Of a DNA stretch of 64,000 nucleotides, positions 24,978 through 34,139 are shown in pieces. A program made the translations under genes and the position numbers. The notes beneath the pieces were generated by a model. It had not been told where the DNA came from, did not search any database, and was given only the letters and a program-made list of their open reading frames with translations. Within the stretch, counting starts at the first letter, position 1; every line of letters starts with the position of its first letter. The DNA is from an uncultured Ectothiorhodospiraceae bacterium (lineage in GTDB: Bacteria; Pseudomonadota; Gammaproteobacteria; Nevskiales; Oceanococcaceae), in the NCBI GenBank assembly GCA_937141935.1, contig CAKZQS010000019.1:34708-98707 (forward strand), written 5' to 3'.

Positions 24978-26507
24978 TCAGGCGGCGCGCAGCCGCCGCC
25001 AGAAGGTCCCAAGCCCACTCGGCTGCCCGGCCCGCTGCCGGCGTGCGCCGGTGCGACACTCCAGCTCGGGGTCGCGCAACGGGCCGTAGCGCAGCAGCGG
25101 CGCGTCGTGCAGGTAGTCATTCAGCACCCGCCAGGGGCCCTGCGTGCCCTGCCGTGGCAGCACACCGGCGGCGCGCTGCACATAACCGGCGCTCAGGCCG
25201 CCCATGACGGTGTCCGGGCTGCGGCCGCCGGCCTGCAGGCGCGGCCGCACACTGCCGATGCCGCGGCGGCGCATGTGGCGTAGCAGGCGGCAGACATGCT
25301 CCATCACCAGGTCCGCCTTCAGCGTCCAGGAGGCATTGGTGTAGCCAAAGATCACCGCGGCGTTGGGCACGCCCTCCAGCATCACTCCCTTGTAGACCAT
25401 GCGCTGGCTGACATCGACCGGCGCGCCATCCACCCGCAGCGTTGCCCCGCCGAGCATTTGCAGGCGCAGACCGGTGGCGCTGACGACGATGTCGGCCTGC
25501 AGCTTCTGCCCGCAGGCCAGCACAATGCCATCGGCCTCGAAGCGGGCGATTTCGTCGGTGACGATCCCGGCGCGGCCGCTGCGCAGCGCGCGGAACAGAT
25601 CGCCGTCGGGCACCACGCACAGGCGCTGATCCCAGGGCGCATAGCGCGGCTGGAAATGACGCAAATCGAAGTCCGGGCCCAGCCAGTGGCGCTGGCCCAT
25701 GCGCAGCAGCCGGCGCACCGCGTGGGGTCGGCTGCGCGCGCTGCGGTACAGCAGGCGCTGCAGCGCGATGTTGCGCGCCCGGGTCAGCTTGTACACGGCC
25801 GCCTCGGGCAGCAGCCGGCGCAGGCGCGAGGCCAGCGGGTCGATGCTGGGCACCGACAGGACATCCGTGGGGCTGCGCTGCAGCATGGTGACCTGCGCCG
25901 CGGTGGCGGCCATCGCCGGCACCAAGGTGATTGCGGTGGCGCCGCTGCCAATGACCACGACGCGCTTGCCGGCATAGTCCAGGTCCTCCGGCCAGTGCTG
26001 CGGGTGCACGATGCGACCGGCGAAGTCCTTGGCGCCGGGAAAGTCCGGCTGATGCCCGCGGTCGTAGTCGTAATAACCGGTGGCATTGATGACGAAATCC
26101 GCGCTCAGCGTGCGGCGCTGCCCGGCCACCTCCACGCTCAGCTCCCACAGCTCGCGGGTCTCGCTCCAGTCATAGGCGCAGACCTTGTGCCCGTAGCGGA
26201 TATGCCGCGGCAGGTCGTATTCGCGCGCGGTTTGCGCCAGGTAATCGCGAATCGCCGGGCCATCGGCCAGCACCTTGGGCTCGGTCCAGGGCTTGAAGCT
26301 GTAGCCGAAGGTGCTCATGTCCGAATCCGAGCGAATGCCGGGATAGCGGAACAGATCCCAGGTGCCGCCCAGGGCCTCGCGGCGCTCGAGGATGGCGAAG
26401 CGCAGCCCCGGCAGCTGGCGCCGCAGGTGGCAGGCGGCGCCGATGCCGGAAAGCCCGGCGCCGACGATCAGCACATCGAAATGGCTGCTGCTGTGCGTAG
26501 CGGACAT
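24978..26507 (-). CDS. Flavin-dependent Baeyer-Villiger-type monooxygenase
   Basis: 509-aa NADPH/FAD monooxygenase. FAD-binding GAGLSGIGAACHL (about 16-28), RREALGGTWDLFRYPGIRSDSDM, BVMO fingerprint FAGRIVHPQHWPEDLD (about 162-177) and NADPH-binding VVIGSGATAITL (about 183-194), then VSATGL near 340. Closest in look to EthA/long-chain ketone monooxygenases. It probably oxidises ketones or hydrophobic sulfides. It follows the ferritin-like hydrolase gene by 9 nt, so the pair forms an operon under the palindromic operator at 27447-27468. Confidence 0.92.
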   Translation of the reverse strand: MSATHSSSHFDVLIVGAGLSGIGAACHLRRQLPGLRFAILERREALGGTWDLFRYPGIRSDSDMSTFGYSFKPWTEPKVLADGPAIRDYLAQTAREYDLPRHIRYGHKVCAYDWSETRELWELSVEVAGQRRTLSADFVINATGYYDYDRGHQPDFPGAKDFAGRIVHPQHWPEDLDYAGKRVVVIGSGATAITLVPAMAATAAQVTMLQRSPTDVLSVPSIDPLASRLRRLLPEAAVYKLTRARNIALQRLLYRSARSRPHAVRRLLRMGQRHWLGPDFDLRHFQPRYAPWDQRLCVVPDGDLFRALRSGRAGIVTDEIARFEADGIVLACGQKLQADIVVSATGLRLQMLGGATLRVDGAPVDVSQRMVYKGVMLEGVPNAAVIFGYTNASWTLKADLVMEHVCRLLRHMRRRGIGSVRPRLQAGGRSPDTVMGGLSAGYVQRAAGVLPRQGTQGPWRVLNDYLHDAPLLRYGPLRDPELECRTGARRQRAGQPSGLGTFWRRLRAA

Positions 26508-26516
26508 GCCGGCCCC

Positions 26517-27428
26517 CTAGTGCGTGGCCGGCGCGTCGCCGCCCTCGAAACCCAGCCGGGCGCGCCAGCTGGCCAGCAGTGACCGGGTGTCGCTGTCGTT
26601 GGGGTGAAAGCCGGGCTTGAACCAGGCGAAGTAGTCGCGCAGCAGGCCGGTGTAATACCCACGCCGCGGGTGCAAGAGCACGCGCGCGGCTTCGCCCCAG
26701 GCGCGCAGGTTGAAGAGCTGACCGTCGCGGCGGGTCAGCTCCACCGTCGCCGGGATGATCAGGTAGCCCAGCAGCACGGCCGTCACCGGCAGCATGTGGG
26801 CCATGCGCGCGGTCTCCGAGCCGCCGACGTGGCGCCAGACATCGAAAGCCGTGGCCTTGTGTTCGGTCTCCTCGATGGCATGCCACAGCCACATGCGCTG
26901 CGCCTCGGGGTCGCGGTGCAGGCCGTGGATGTCCTCACGGCGCAGCAGGTGCTCGCCCATCGTGGCCGTGAAGTGCTCGGCGCAGATCGTCACGGCCAGG
27001 CAGGCCTTGGGCGGCAGGTGCTTGCGGGCGAAGCGCGTCAGCCGTTCGCAGCGCTGCCGGGACCATTCCACGGCCTCCCCCGCCCCCGCGTTGTAATGCG
27101 TGTGCTGCTCGGAGTGCCGCGCCTCCTGGCCGATGAAGGCGCGTACCTCCTGCCGCAGCGCCGGCGTATCGGCCAGCGCCTGCTGGAAGTCGCGCACCGC
27201 ATCCACGAAGAAGCGCTCGCCATCCGGGAACAGCGAGGACAGCGCGTCCATGTGCCGGGTCAGAACCGGGTTATCGCCAAACCAGTAGCGCGGCGTGTCG
27301 GCGAAATCGAGCTCCGGCTTGCGCACCGGGAAGGGCGCGAGCTTGGGCCAATGGTGGCTGGCGGCCAGAGGGGCGATGTTGGCCGGCGTGGCCTCGGCGG
27401 GCTGCCCCGCGGTGTTCTTGACGTCCAT
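26517..27428 (-). CDS. PF10118-type metal-dependent hydrolase (ferritin-like di-iron candidate)
   Basis: 303 aa. The family is annotated metal-dependent hydrolase. Visible metal-ligand-like motifs are FIGQEARHSEQHTHYN (E..H..H), AVTICAEHFTA and HAIEETEHKATAFDVW, spaced like the EXXH pairs of ferritin-like di-iron proteins. Family members often accompany flavin monooxygenases and TetR regulators, which agrees with this operon. The ATG at 27428 is preceded by a good Shine-Dalgarno (AGAGGT); an upstream GTG at 27467 is rejected because it lies on the predicted -10. No enzymatic activity can be assigned with certainty. Confidence 0.85.
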   Translation of the reverse strand: MDVKNTAGQPAEATPANIAPLAASHHWPKLAPFPVRKPELDFADTPRYWFGDNPVLTRHMDALSSLFPDGERFFVDAVRDFQQALADTPALRQEVRAFIGQEARHSEQHTHYNAGAGEAVEWSRQRCERLTRFARKHLPPKACLAVTICAEHFTATMGEHLLRREDIHGLHRDPEAQRMWLWHAIEETEHKATAFDVWRHVGGSETARMAHMLPVTAVLLGYLIIPATVELTRRDGQLFNLRAWGEAARVLLHPRRGYYTGLLRDYFAWFKPGFHPNDSDTRSLLASWRARLGFEGGDAPATH

Positions 27429-27446
27429 CGTTGTGCACCTCTTTGG

Positions 27447-27468
27447 TGTTACATCGTTTGATGTCACA
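27447..27468. promoter_or_regulatory. 22-bp palindromic operator upstream of the hydrolase-monooxygenase operon
   Basis: Arms TGTTACATC and GATGTCACA around a GTTT centre: 8 of 9 positions are symmetrical. It covers the -10 and start of transcription of the promoter at 27466-27495, so a bound repressor would block initiation. Shape and size suit a TetR-type dimer. No TetR gene is adjacent. Confidence 0.7.
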
Positions 27469-27495
27469 TTAGGTGCGCAAGGATTTGCCTGTCAA
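27466..27495 (-). promoter_or_regulatory. Promoter with consensus -35 for the hydrolase-monooxygenase operon
   Basis: On the minus strand, TTGACA (27495-27490), an 18-nt spacer and TAATGT (27471-27466). Transcription would start near 27459, leaving a 30-nt leader with AGAGGT before the ATG. Confidence 0.65.
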
Positions 27496-27562
27496 GTGTT
27501 GCGTTGCAAAAAAGATGAGGCGCCGCCGCGGCCGCCCTCGCCGGCCGCCAGCCTCGCAGCTT

Positions 27563-28228
27563 TCAGTCGCGCAGCCGCGCACCCAGCCAGGCGGCGATAT
27601 CGGCGATCTGCGCCGGGCAGACCTGATGCTGCATCCGGTAGCTGCGCCAGTCCACGGCGTAGCCCAGTTCCTGCAGCAGATCGCGGCTCCAGGCCCCCAG
27701 TTGCAGGGGCAGCACCGGATCGTAGTCGCCGTGGCACATCAGGATGTCGATGTCGGCATTGGCGGCCACGCGCTCGGCCTCAAGCGTCTCGTGCATGGGC
27801 AGGAAGGTCGACAGCGCGAGCAGCCCGCCCAGGCGCTCCGGGTGGCGCAGCGCGGTGTGCAGCGCAATCGCCCCACCCTGCGAAAAGCCGGCCAGCACGA
27901 TGCGCTCGGCCGGGATGCCGGCGGCCTGCTGCTCGGCGATCAGCCCGCGCACCCGCTCGGCGCTGTCGGCGATGCCCTGTGCGTCCTGCTGATCCAGCCG
28001 GCCCAGGCTGTAGATGTCGAACCAGGCGCGCATCGTCATCCCGGCATTGATCGTGACCGGCCGCATCGGTGCATGCGGGAAGATGAAGCGCACCCCCGCG
28101 TCCTCCAGGCCCAGCTCCGGCACGATGGGCACGAAGTCATGGCCGTCGGCGCCCAGGCCGTGCAGCCAGATCACGCAGGCGCGGGCGGGGCCGGCTTGGG
28201 GCTCGAGAACGATACGGTCTTGGCTCAC
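27563..28228 (-). CDS. Alpha/beta-fold carboxylesterase (phospholipase/carboxylesterase family)
   Basis: 221-aa cytosolic esterase of the YpfH/EstB family (PF02230). Oxyanion region VIWLHGLGADGHDF (about 19-32), nucleophile GFSQGGAIALHTALRHP (Ser about 114), acid in CHGDYDPVLPL (Asp about 168) and the final His in YRMQHQVC (about 200). Length is the family norm. Acts on short-chain carboxyl esters in characterised members. It stands alone between phoU and the monooxygenase operon. Confidence 0.94.
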   Translation of the reverse strand: MSQDRIVLEPQAGPARACVIWLHGLGADGHDFVPIVPELGLEDAGVRFIFPHAPMRPVTINAGMTMRAWFDIYSLGRLDQQDAQGIADSAERVRGLIAEQQAAGIPAERIVLAGFSQGGAIALHTALRHPERLGGLLALSTFLPMHETLEAERVAANADIDILMCHGDYDPVLPLQLGAWSRDLLQELGYAVDWRSYRMQHQVCPAQIADIAAWLGARLRD

Positions 28229-28328
28229 GCGCGGGGCTCAGTCAGTTCAGGGGGCGCCATTGTCCCGCAAGCCCTGCGCGGCGCGCAGCGGGCGCGAGCC
28301 CACCGGCCCCGGTCGGGCTCAGGCCGCT

Positions 28329-29057
28329 TCAATCCTCGCCGCGGATTTCCTCGGCGATGTCGTCCACGGTGAAGTGGCGCACGTCCTTGCCATGCACGAA
28401 GAACACGATGTACTCGGCGATGTTCTTGGCGTGGTCGCCCACGCGCTCCAGCGAACGGATCGACCAGACGATGTCCAGCACCCGGCTGATCGAGCGCGGA
28501 TCCTCGATCATGAAGGTGATGCACTGGCGCAGGATCGCCTCGTACTCGCGGTCCACGGCGCGGTCGCTGCGGCTCACGTCCACGGCCGCTTCCGAGTCCA
28601 TGCGGGCGAAGGCATCCAGCACCCGGTGCAGCATTTCCCCCACCTTGGCGCCCAATGTCTCGACCTCGGTGTGCGGGCCGCGCTGCAGCTCCAGTTCGGC
28701 CAGGTCGGCCGCCATGCGCGCCACGCGCTCGGCCTCATCGCCGATGCGCTCGAGGTCGGTAATCGTCTTGATGCAGGCCATGACCAGACGCAGGTCGCTG
28801 GCAGCCGGCTGGCGCCGCGCCAGGATACGCCCACATTCCTCATCGATCTGCACTTCCATGCCGTTCACCCGGCGGTCGCGCTCGATCACTTCCGCGGCCA
28901 GGCCCTTGTCCAGCGACAGCAGCGCGCGCACGGCGTCGGCCACCTGTTGCTCGACCAGGCCACCCATCGCCAGCACACGCTGGCGGATGTCCTCAAGCTC
29001 GGCGTTGTATTGCTCGGAAATATGCCGTTTGTACAGCTCGGGCTTGGCGCTGGCCAT
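28329..29057 (-). CDS. phoU: Phosphate-signalling complex protein PhoU
   Basis: Negative regulator that links PstSCAB transport state to PhoR. The 242-aa product MASAKPELYKRHISEQYNAELEDIRQRV has the two PhoU helical repeats, each with its metal-binding signature: LVMACIKTITDLERIGDEAERVA (about 78-100) and IVWSIRSLERVGDHAKNIAEYIVFFVHG (about 190-217). Length equals E. coli PhoU (241). Last gene of the pst run, 65 nt after pstB. The 100 bp after it contains a GAGCCC/GGGCTC hairpin without a T-run. Confidence 0.96.
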   Translation of the reverse strand: MASAKPELYKRHISEQYNAELEDIRQRVLAMGGLVEQQVADAVRALLSLDKGLAAEVIERDRRVNGMEVQIDEECGRILARRQPAASDLRLVMACIKTITDLERIGDEAERVARMAADLAELELQRGPHTEVETLGAKVGEMLHRVLDAFARMDSEAAVDVSRSDRAVDREYEAILRQCITFMIEDPRSISRVLDIVWSIRSLERVGDHAKNIAEYIVFFVHGKDVRHFTVDDIAEEIRGED

Positions 29058-29122
29058 GTCCGCGGTCTCCTGCGTGCCTGTGGGCGGGGCGTGCGCGGCT
29101 GCGCACCGTCCTAGTATGCGGC

Positions 29123-29962
29123 CTAGCCGTAGCGGCCGGTGATGTAGTCCTCGGTCTGCTTCTTCTCGGGGTTGGTGAACAACGTGTCCGTGCGCCCGAA
29201 TTCGATCAGCTCGCCCAGGTACATGAAGGCCGTGTAGTCGGAAACCCGTGCCGCCTGCTGCATGTTGTGGGTGACGATGACGATGGTGTAATCGCGCTTG
29301 AGGTCGTTGATCAGTTCCTCGATCTTCAGCGTCGAGATGGGGTCCAGCGCCGAGGCCGGCTCGTCCAGCAGCAACACCTCGGGCTTGACCGCGATGGCCC
29401 GCGCAATCACCAGGCGTTGCTGCTGACCACCGGACAGGCCCAGCGCGTTCTCGTGCAGGCGGTCCTTGACCTCCTCCCACAGCGCGGCGCCCTTCAGCGC
29501 CCACTCCACCGTCTCGTCCAGCACGCGCTTCTTGTTCACGCCGCCCAGGCGCAGCCCGTAGGCCACGTTCTCGTAGATGCTCTTCGGGAAGGGGTTGGGC
29601 TTTTGGAACACCATGCCCACGCGCCGGCGCAGCGTGGCCACGTCGACGTCCTTGTCATAGATGTTCTTGCCGTGCAGCTCCAGTTTGCCCTGGATGGTGA
29701 CGCCATCGACCAGGTCATTCATGCGGTTGAAGCAGCGCAGCAGGGTGGACTTGCCGCAGCCGCTGGGGCCGATGAAGGCGGTGACGCGCTTGCTGGCAAT
29801 GTCCATCTGCACATCCTGCAGGGCGCGCTTGTCGCCGTAATACAGGTTCAGCGCCTTGACCTGCAGCGCGATGTCCTCCTCGGCCATGGACTGGGCGGCA
29901 TCGCTGCCGCTGCGCAGATGCGACAGGTCGACCGAGGGGGACGGCGTGGCGGAATCGTTCAT
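29123..29962 (-). CDS. pstB: Phosphate ABC transporter ATPase PstB
   Basis: 279-aa ATPase powering high-affinity phosphate import. Walker [23 protein letters not shown]-loop [19 protein letters not shown], signature [14 protein letters not shown], Walker [13 protein letters not shown] and switch His in [16 protein letters not shown] are all present. About 20 N-terminal residues precede the usual PstB core. Follows pstA by 3 nt. Confidence 0.97.
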   Translation of the reverse strand: MNDSATPSPSVDLSHLRSGSDAAQSMAEEDIALQVKALNLYYGDKRALQDVQMDIASKRVTAFIGPSGCGKSTLLRCFNRMNDLVDGVTIQGKLELHGKNIYDKDVDVATLRRRVGMVFQKPNPFPKSIYENVAYGLRLGGVNKKRVLDETVEWALKGAALWEEVKDRLHENALGLSGGQQQRLVIARAIAVKPEVLLLDEPASALDPISTLKIEELINDLKRDYTIVIVTHNMQQAARVSDYTAFMYLGELIEFGRTDTLFTNPEKKQTEDYITGRYG

Positions 29963-29965
29963 GGC

Positions 29966-31660
29966 TTAGTGTTCCAGGGCGCGGTACTTCTCGCGCAGGC
30001 GGTTACGCACCCGCACGGCAAAGAGGTTCAGGGTGATGATCACAAGCACCAGAAGCAAGGCGGTCGCGTAGACCAGCGGCCGGGCGGCCTCGACGTTGGG
30101 GCTTTGGAAACCCACGTCGTAGATGTGAAAGCCCAGGTGCATGAACTTGCGGTCCAGGTGCAGATAGGGGAAGTTGCCGTCGAGCGGCAGCGAGGGCGCC
30201 AGCTTGACCACGCCCACCAGCATCAGCGGCGCGACCTCGCCCGCGGCGCGGGCCACGGCCAGGATCAGGCCGGTCATCATCGCCGGCGAGGACATCGGCA
30301 GCACCACACGCCACAGCGTTTCGGCGCGTGTGGCGCCCAGCGCCAGGCTGGCCTCGCGGATCGAGCGCGGGATGCGCGCCAGGCCCTCTTCCGTGGCCAC
30401 GATGACCACCGGCAGCGTCAGAATCGCCAGCGTCAGCGAGGCCCAGAGCAGGCCGCCGGTGCCAAAGGTCGGGCTGGGCAGCGCTTCGGGGTAGAACAGC
30501 GCGTCGATCGAGCCGCCCAGGAAATAGACGAAAAAGCCCAGGCCAAATACGCCGTAGACAATGGAGGGCACGCCCGCCAGGTTGTTGACCGCCACGCGGA
30601 TGGTGCGGGTCACGAAGCCCTGCTTGGCGTATTCGCGCAGGTACAGCGCGGCAACCACGCCGAAGGGCGTCACGAAAACGCTCATCAGCAGCACCATCAT
30701 CACGGTGCCGAAAATGGCCGGGAAAATGCCGCCCTCGGTGTTGGCCTCGCGGGGTTCTTCGCTGACAAACTCCCAGACCTTGGCGCCGTAGAAACGCAGC
30801 TTGCCGAACAGGCCCATCGCGTTGGGGCGATAACCGCGCACGACCTTGGCCAGCGGCACATTGATCTGCTCGCCGGTCACCACCTCGACGACCACCGAAT
30901 CACGGTTGATCTCACCGTACAGGGCCACCAGCTCGTCTTCGAGCACGCGGTAGTCGGCATTCAACTCGGCAATGCGGGCATCGATCTCGGCCTGGCGCTC
31001 CGCCGTCAGCGCGTTCTCCAGCTCCAGCCGACGCTGCTTCAGCCGCTGCTGCTCCAGCCCGTAGTTGATGCGGCCGATCTCCACCTTCTCCAGGTGCTCG
31101 ATGTCGTCGCGCAGCTGGTTCGCGCGTTCCTGACGCTCCTGGAAGACCTCCCAGGCCTGCGGGCCGTCGGCAACGACATTGCCCTGCTGCTTGACCGCCA
31201 CCAGATAGCCGATCAGGTTGCCCCACTCCAGCCGCTCGAACACGGTGGCGTCTTCGGGGTAGCTGCGTTGGGTCAGCCAGTCGCTGATGACATAGCGAAA
31301 ATCGCTGCCGTAGAGGTCGCGGTTGCCGACCTTGAGCAGCAGGCGGTCATAGAGCTGCTGGTCGCCCCTTACGGGCAGCCCGGCGGACTCCAGCCGCGCC
31401 CGGCTGACGGTTTCCTCGCTGCGCAAGGCCGCCAGCACCGGCATCGGGCTGCTGCCCGGCGCCTGATAACTGGCGCCAACAATGGGCGCGGGCCAGAAGT
31501 GGGCCAGGCCGCGCGCGGCAATCAGCAGCAGCAGGCCGGCCACCAGCAGCACGCTGATGGCCACGCCGCCGCCGGTAATCCAGATCCACGGATCGCCGCT
31601 CTTCCACCAGGCCTTGAAGCCGTGCTGCTCCTGGCCGCGCAGATTGGGCATTTCGGACAC
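29966..31660 (-). CDS. pstA: Phosphate ABC transporter permease PstA, long form
   Basis: 564 aa, nearly twice the E. coli PstA (296). First helix at about 27-52, then a periplasmic region of about 280 residues that includes a predicted coiled coil at about 165-235 (QERANQLRDDIEHLEKVEIG, EQQRLKQRRLELENALTAERQ) and a small beta section (VVEVVTGEQINVPLAKVVRGY), then the five-helix permease core from about 295 (AIFGTVMMVLLMSVFVTPFGVVAALYLREYA) with the EAA loop SIREASLALGATRAETLWRVVLP. Such long PstA occur in Pseudomonas and relatives paired with long PstC. Follows pstC by 10 nt. Confidence 0.93.
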   Translation of the reverse strand: MSEMPNLRGQEQHGFKAWWKSGDPWIWITGGGVAISVLLVAGLLLLIAARGLAHFWPAPIVGASYQAPGSSPMPVLAALRSEETVSRARLESAGLPVRGDQQLYDRLLLKVGNRDLYGSDFRYVISDWLTQRSYPEDATVFERLEWGNLIGYLVAVKQQGNVVADGPQAWEVFQERQERANQLRDDIEHLEKVEIGRINYGLEQQRLKQRRLELENALTAERQAEIDARIAELNADYRVLEDELVALYGEINRDSVVVEVVTGEQINVPLAKVVRGYRPNAMGLFGKLRFYGAKVWEFVSEEPREANTEGGIFPAIFGTVMMVLLMSVFVTPFGVVAALYLREYAKQGFVTRTIRVAVNNLAGVPSIVYGVFGLGFFVYFLGGSIDALFYPEALPSPTFGTGGLLWASLTLAILTLPVVIVATEEGLARIPRSIREASLALGATRAETLWRVVLPMSSPAMMTGLILAVARAAGEVAPLMLVGVVKLAPSLPLDGNFPYLHLDRKFMHLGFHIYDVGFQSPNVEAARPLVYATALLLVLVIITLNLFAVRVRNRLREKYRALEH

Positions 31661-31670
31661 GTTGCGACTC

Positions 31671-33911
31671 CTAGAGCGAGCTGTACTTGCTGCGCAGGCG
31701 CTGCCGCACGATCTCCGCCAGCGTGTTGAACACGAAGGTGAAGAGGAACAGCACCAGACCGGCGAGGAACAGGATGCGGAAGTGGGTACTGCCCACCTCG
31801 GATTCGGGCATCTCCACGGCGATGTTGGCGCTCAGGGTGCGGAAGCCCTCGAAGATGTTGAAGTCCATGATCGGCGTGTTGCCGGTGGCCATCAGCACGA
31901 TCATCGTCTCGCCCACGGCGCGCCCCAGACCGATCATCAGCGCCGAGAAAATGCCCGGGCTGGCGGTAGGCAGCACCACGCGCACCAGCGTCTGCCAGGG
32001 CGTGGCGCCCAGCGCCAGCGAGCCCTGCGACAAATGCTTGGGCACGCCGAAGACGGCGTCTTCGGCAATCGAGAAGATCGTCGGAATGACGGCAAAGCCC
32101 ATTGCCAGCCCGACCACCAGCGAGTTGCGCTGGTCGTAGGGAATGTCCATCTCATTGGCCAGCCACTGCGGCATGTTGCCGCCGAAGAAGGCCGCTTCGA
32201 CGGGCCGCGACAGCAGCAGCGCCAGCCCCCCGGCGATGATCAACGGCAGCACCAGCAGCACCGGCTGGTAGCCGTCGGGCACCCTGTGGCGCAGCGGCGC
32301 CGGGGCTTTGGTCCAGAGCCAGCCGGTCAGGGGCATGGCCAGGATCAAGAAGACCACCATCAAGAAGATGCCGGGCAGAAAGGTCTCGATAAAGGGCGCC
32401 AGCCACAGGCCGGCCAGAAAGCCCAGGATGACCGTCGGCAGCGCCTCCATGACCTCCACGGTGGGCTTGACCGCCTGGCGCAGCTTGGGCGCCATGAAAT
32501 AGGCGGTGAAGATCGCCCCGGCCAGCGCCAGCGGCACCGCGAATAGCATCGCGTAAAAGGCCGCCTTCAAGGTGCCGAAGGCCAGCGGGGTCAGGCTGAA
32601 CTTGGGCTCGAAGTCGCTATTGGCCGCCGAGGACTGCCAAATGAACTCCGGCTCCTGGTAGCTCTCGTACCAGACCTTGCCCCAGAGCGAGGAGAAGGAG
32701 ATCTCCGGGTGCTCGTTGTGCACCTCGTAGAGGTGCAGCTCACCGGCGGTGGATTCCAGCAGCAGGCGATTGGCGCGCGGCGAGAACGCGCCGCGCTGGA
32801 AGTCGCTGCCCGGCACCGACTCGTCCAGCACCTTTTGGCCGGCGGTGGCGTGGAACAGCCCGATATGGCCCTCGCCCGACAGCGTCACGAAGCCGCGACG
32901 CGCGTGTTCGAAGATCAGGGCCTGGGCGGCCTCGCCGCCAGGACTGCGAAAGTCGCGGATGCTGCGCAGCCGGTGCACGCCATTGGCATCGCGCAGGGGG
33001 AACCATTGCCGCAACCGTCCCTGGCTGTCGGCGACCAGCAGGCTGATCCCGCCGGGCATGAGCCCCACATCGGTGATGCGCGCGGCGCCCTCGCTGAGCG
33101 TTACCGTTTCCAGCAAGCTGGCGCGCGCGGGCTGGCGCACATCGTAGACCTGCAGGCTGGCACGCTCGGCATCAACGACGTACAGCCAGTTCAGCAAGGG
33201 ATCAATCAGCAGGTGGTCGGCCGCGCCGGCCTGCGGCAGCATCAGGTCGGCTTCTTGCTCCAGCTCGACGCCCTCGGTCAGAAAGCTGCTGACCCGCGCA
33301 AAACTGCGCAAACGCACGCCGGCCGGCTGCGCCACCGCCAGCATCAGCCGGTCTTCGGTCTCGCGCACGGCCAGGGCGTCCCCGTCGCCCATCTCGATGC
33401 CGGCCTCGCCATAGGGCTGCTCGATGCGGCCAAGGATGGTGCGCTGGGCCCCTTCGGGGTAGCTGATCTGGTAGCGGTGACCAAAGCGGTAAACACGACC
33501 GTCCTCACCCAGTGCCGCCAGTTGGCCACGGCCGACTTCGACCTCCGTCACGGCGCGCAGCGGGCTCGGCAGCTGCATGCTCTGGCGCACGCGGCCGTCC
33601 GCCAACTCGAAGAAGGCAACCTCGCCATCGGCGGCCACCCGCAGGCCCACTTCGGCCTGCTCCTCCATCGCGTAATAGAGGCTGGGTGCCTGCGAGCCGG
33701 GCGCCGCATAGCGCTCGATGCGCTCCATGCTCGCCGGGAAGAACAGCGGCAGCACAACCCAGAGCAGGTAGAAGAAGATCAGCACCACCGCGACGATGAC
33801 GCCAATGCCGCCCGCGGTGACGCCGACGGTGGCCGCGCGATCCTTGGCATAGCGCCAGCGGGCGCGCGAGGACACCTGCGAGATCTCGGTCGCTGCTACA
33901 GCTTGATTCAT
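31671..33911 (-). CDS. pstC: Phosphate ABC transporter permease PstC, long form with periplasmic propeller-like domain
   Basis: 746 aa against about 319 for E. coli. Helix at about 32-58, then a roughly 370-residue periplasmic domain with repeated WD/propeller-like strands (GEVAFFELADGRVRQSMQL, GRVYRFGHRYQ, LLNWLYVVDAERASLQVYDV, GHIGLFHATAGQKVLD), then the permease core from about 450 with EALPTVILGFLAGLWLAPF and the EAA loop SQGSLALGATPWQTLVRVVLP. The extra domain may dock PstS or a porin. Its ATG is 228 bp from the porin stop; the gap holds a PHO-box-like site. Confidence 0.93.
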   Translation of the reverse strand: MNQAVAATEISQVSSRARWRYAKDRAATVGVTAGGIGVIVAVVLIFFYLLWVVLPLFFPASMERIERYAAPGSQAPSLYYAMEEQAEVGLRVAADGEVAFFELADGRVRQSMQLPSPLRAVTEVEVGRGQLAALGEDGRVYRFGHRYQISYPEGAQRTILGRIEQPYGEAGIEMGDGDALAVRETEDRLMLAVAQPAGVRLRSFARVSSFLTEGVELEQEADLMLPQAGAADHLLIDPLLNWLYVVDAERASLQVYDVRQPARASLLETVTLSEGAARITDVGLMPGGISLLVADSQGRLRQWFPLRDANGVHRLRSIRDFRSPGGEAAQALIFEHARRGFVTLSGEGHIGLFHATAGQKVLDESVPGSDFQRGAFSPRANRLLLESTAGELHLYEVHNEHPEISFSSLWGKVWYESYQEPEFIWQSSAANSDFEPKFSLTPLAFGTLKAAFYAMLFAVPLALAGAIFTAYFMAPKLRQAVKPTVEVMEALPTVILGFLAGLWLAPFIETFLPGIFLMVVFLILAMPLTGWLWTKAPAPLRHRVPDGYQPVLLVLPLIIAGGLALLLSRPVEAAFFGGNMPQWLANEMDIPYDQRNSLVVGLAMGFAVIPTIFSIAEDAVFGVPKHLSQGSLALGATPWQTLVRVVLPTASPGIFSALMIGLGRAVGETMIVLMATGNTPIMDFNIFEGFRTLSANIAVEMPESEVGSTHFRILFLAGLVLFLFTFVFNTLAEIVRQRLRSKYSSL

Positions 33912-34053
33912 CGGACTCTAAGTCGAGTGGAAGACCGCGGCGACATGGCCGCGGCAAGAAAGCCTGCACCCCCCGGCCCAGGCCCGATCGCCAGGGCGCC
34001 CCGGGCGCCCCGCGCGCCGCAAGCCTCAGGCCTGCGGCGGGAGAAACGGGCGC

Positions 34054-34087
34054 AGTTTAAGACCACGCCATTGCAGTACCGTGACCG
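34054..34087 (-). promoter_or_regulatory. PHO-box-like repeat before pstC
   Basis: On the minus strand two 11-bp units, CGGTCACGGTA (34087-34077) and CTGCAATGGCG (34076-34066), each 5/7 to CTGTCAT, then 6 nt and TAAACT (34059-34054) as -10. The spacing is the same as at the other sites in this window. The distance to the pstC start is about 140 nt. The remaining gap 33912-34139 shows a GC-only hairpin after the porin, no T-run. Confidence 0.45.
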
Positions 34088-34139
34088 TGGCCACGGCGGG
34101 GCCGCCCCCCGGCCCGTGCCGGGGGGCTGGCCACAGGCC

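Noticed and set aside
27429..27467. GTG start giving a 13-residue extension of the PF10118 protein
   Set aside because: That codon lies within the palindromic operator and -10; ATG 27428 has the better ribosome-binding site.
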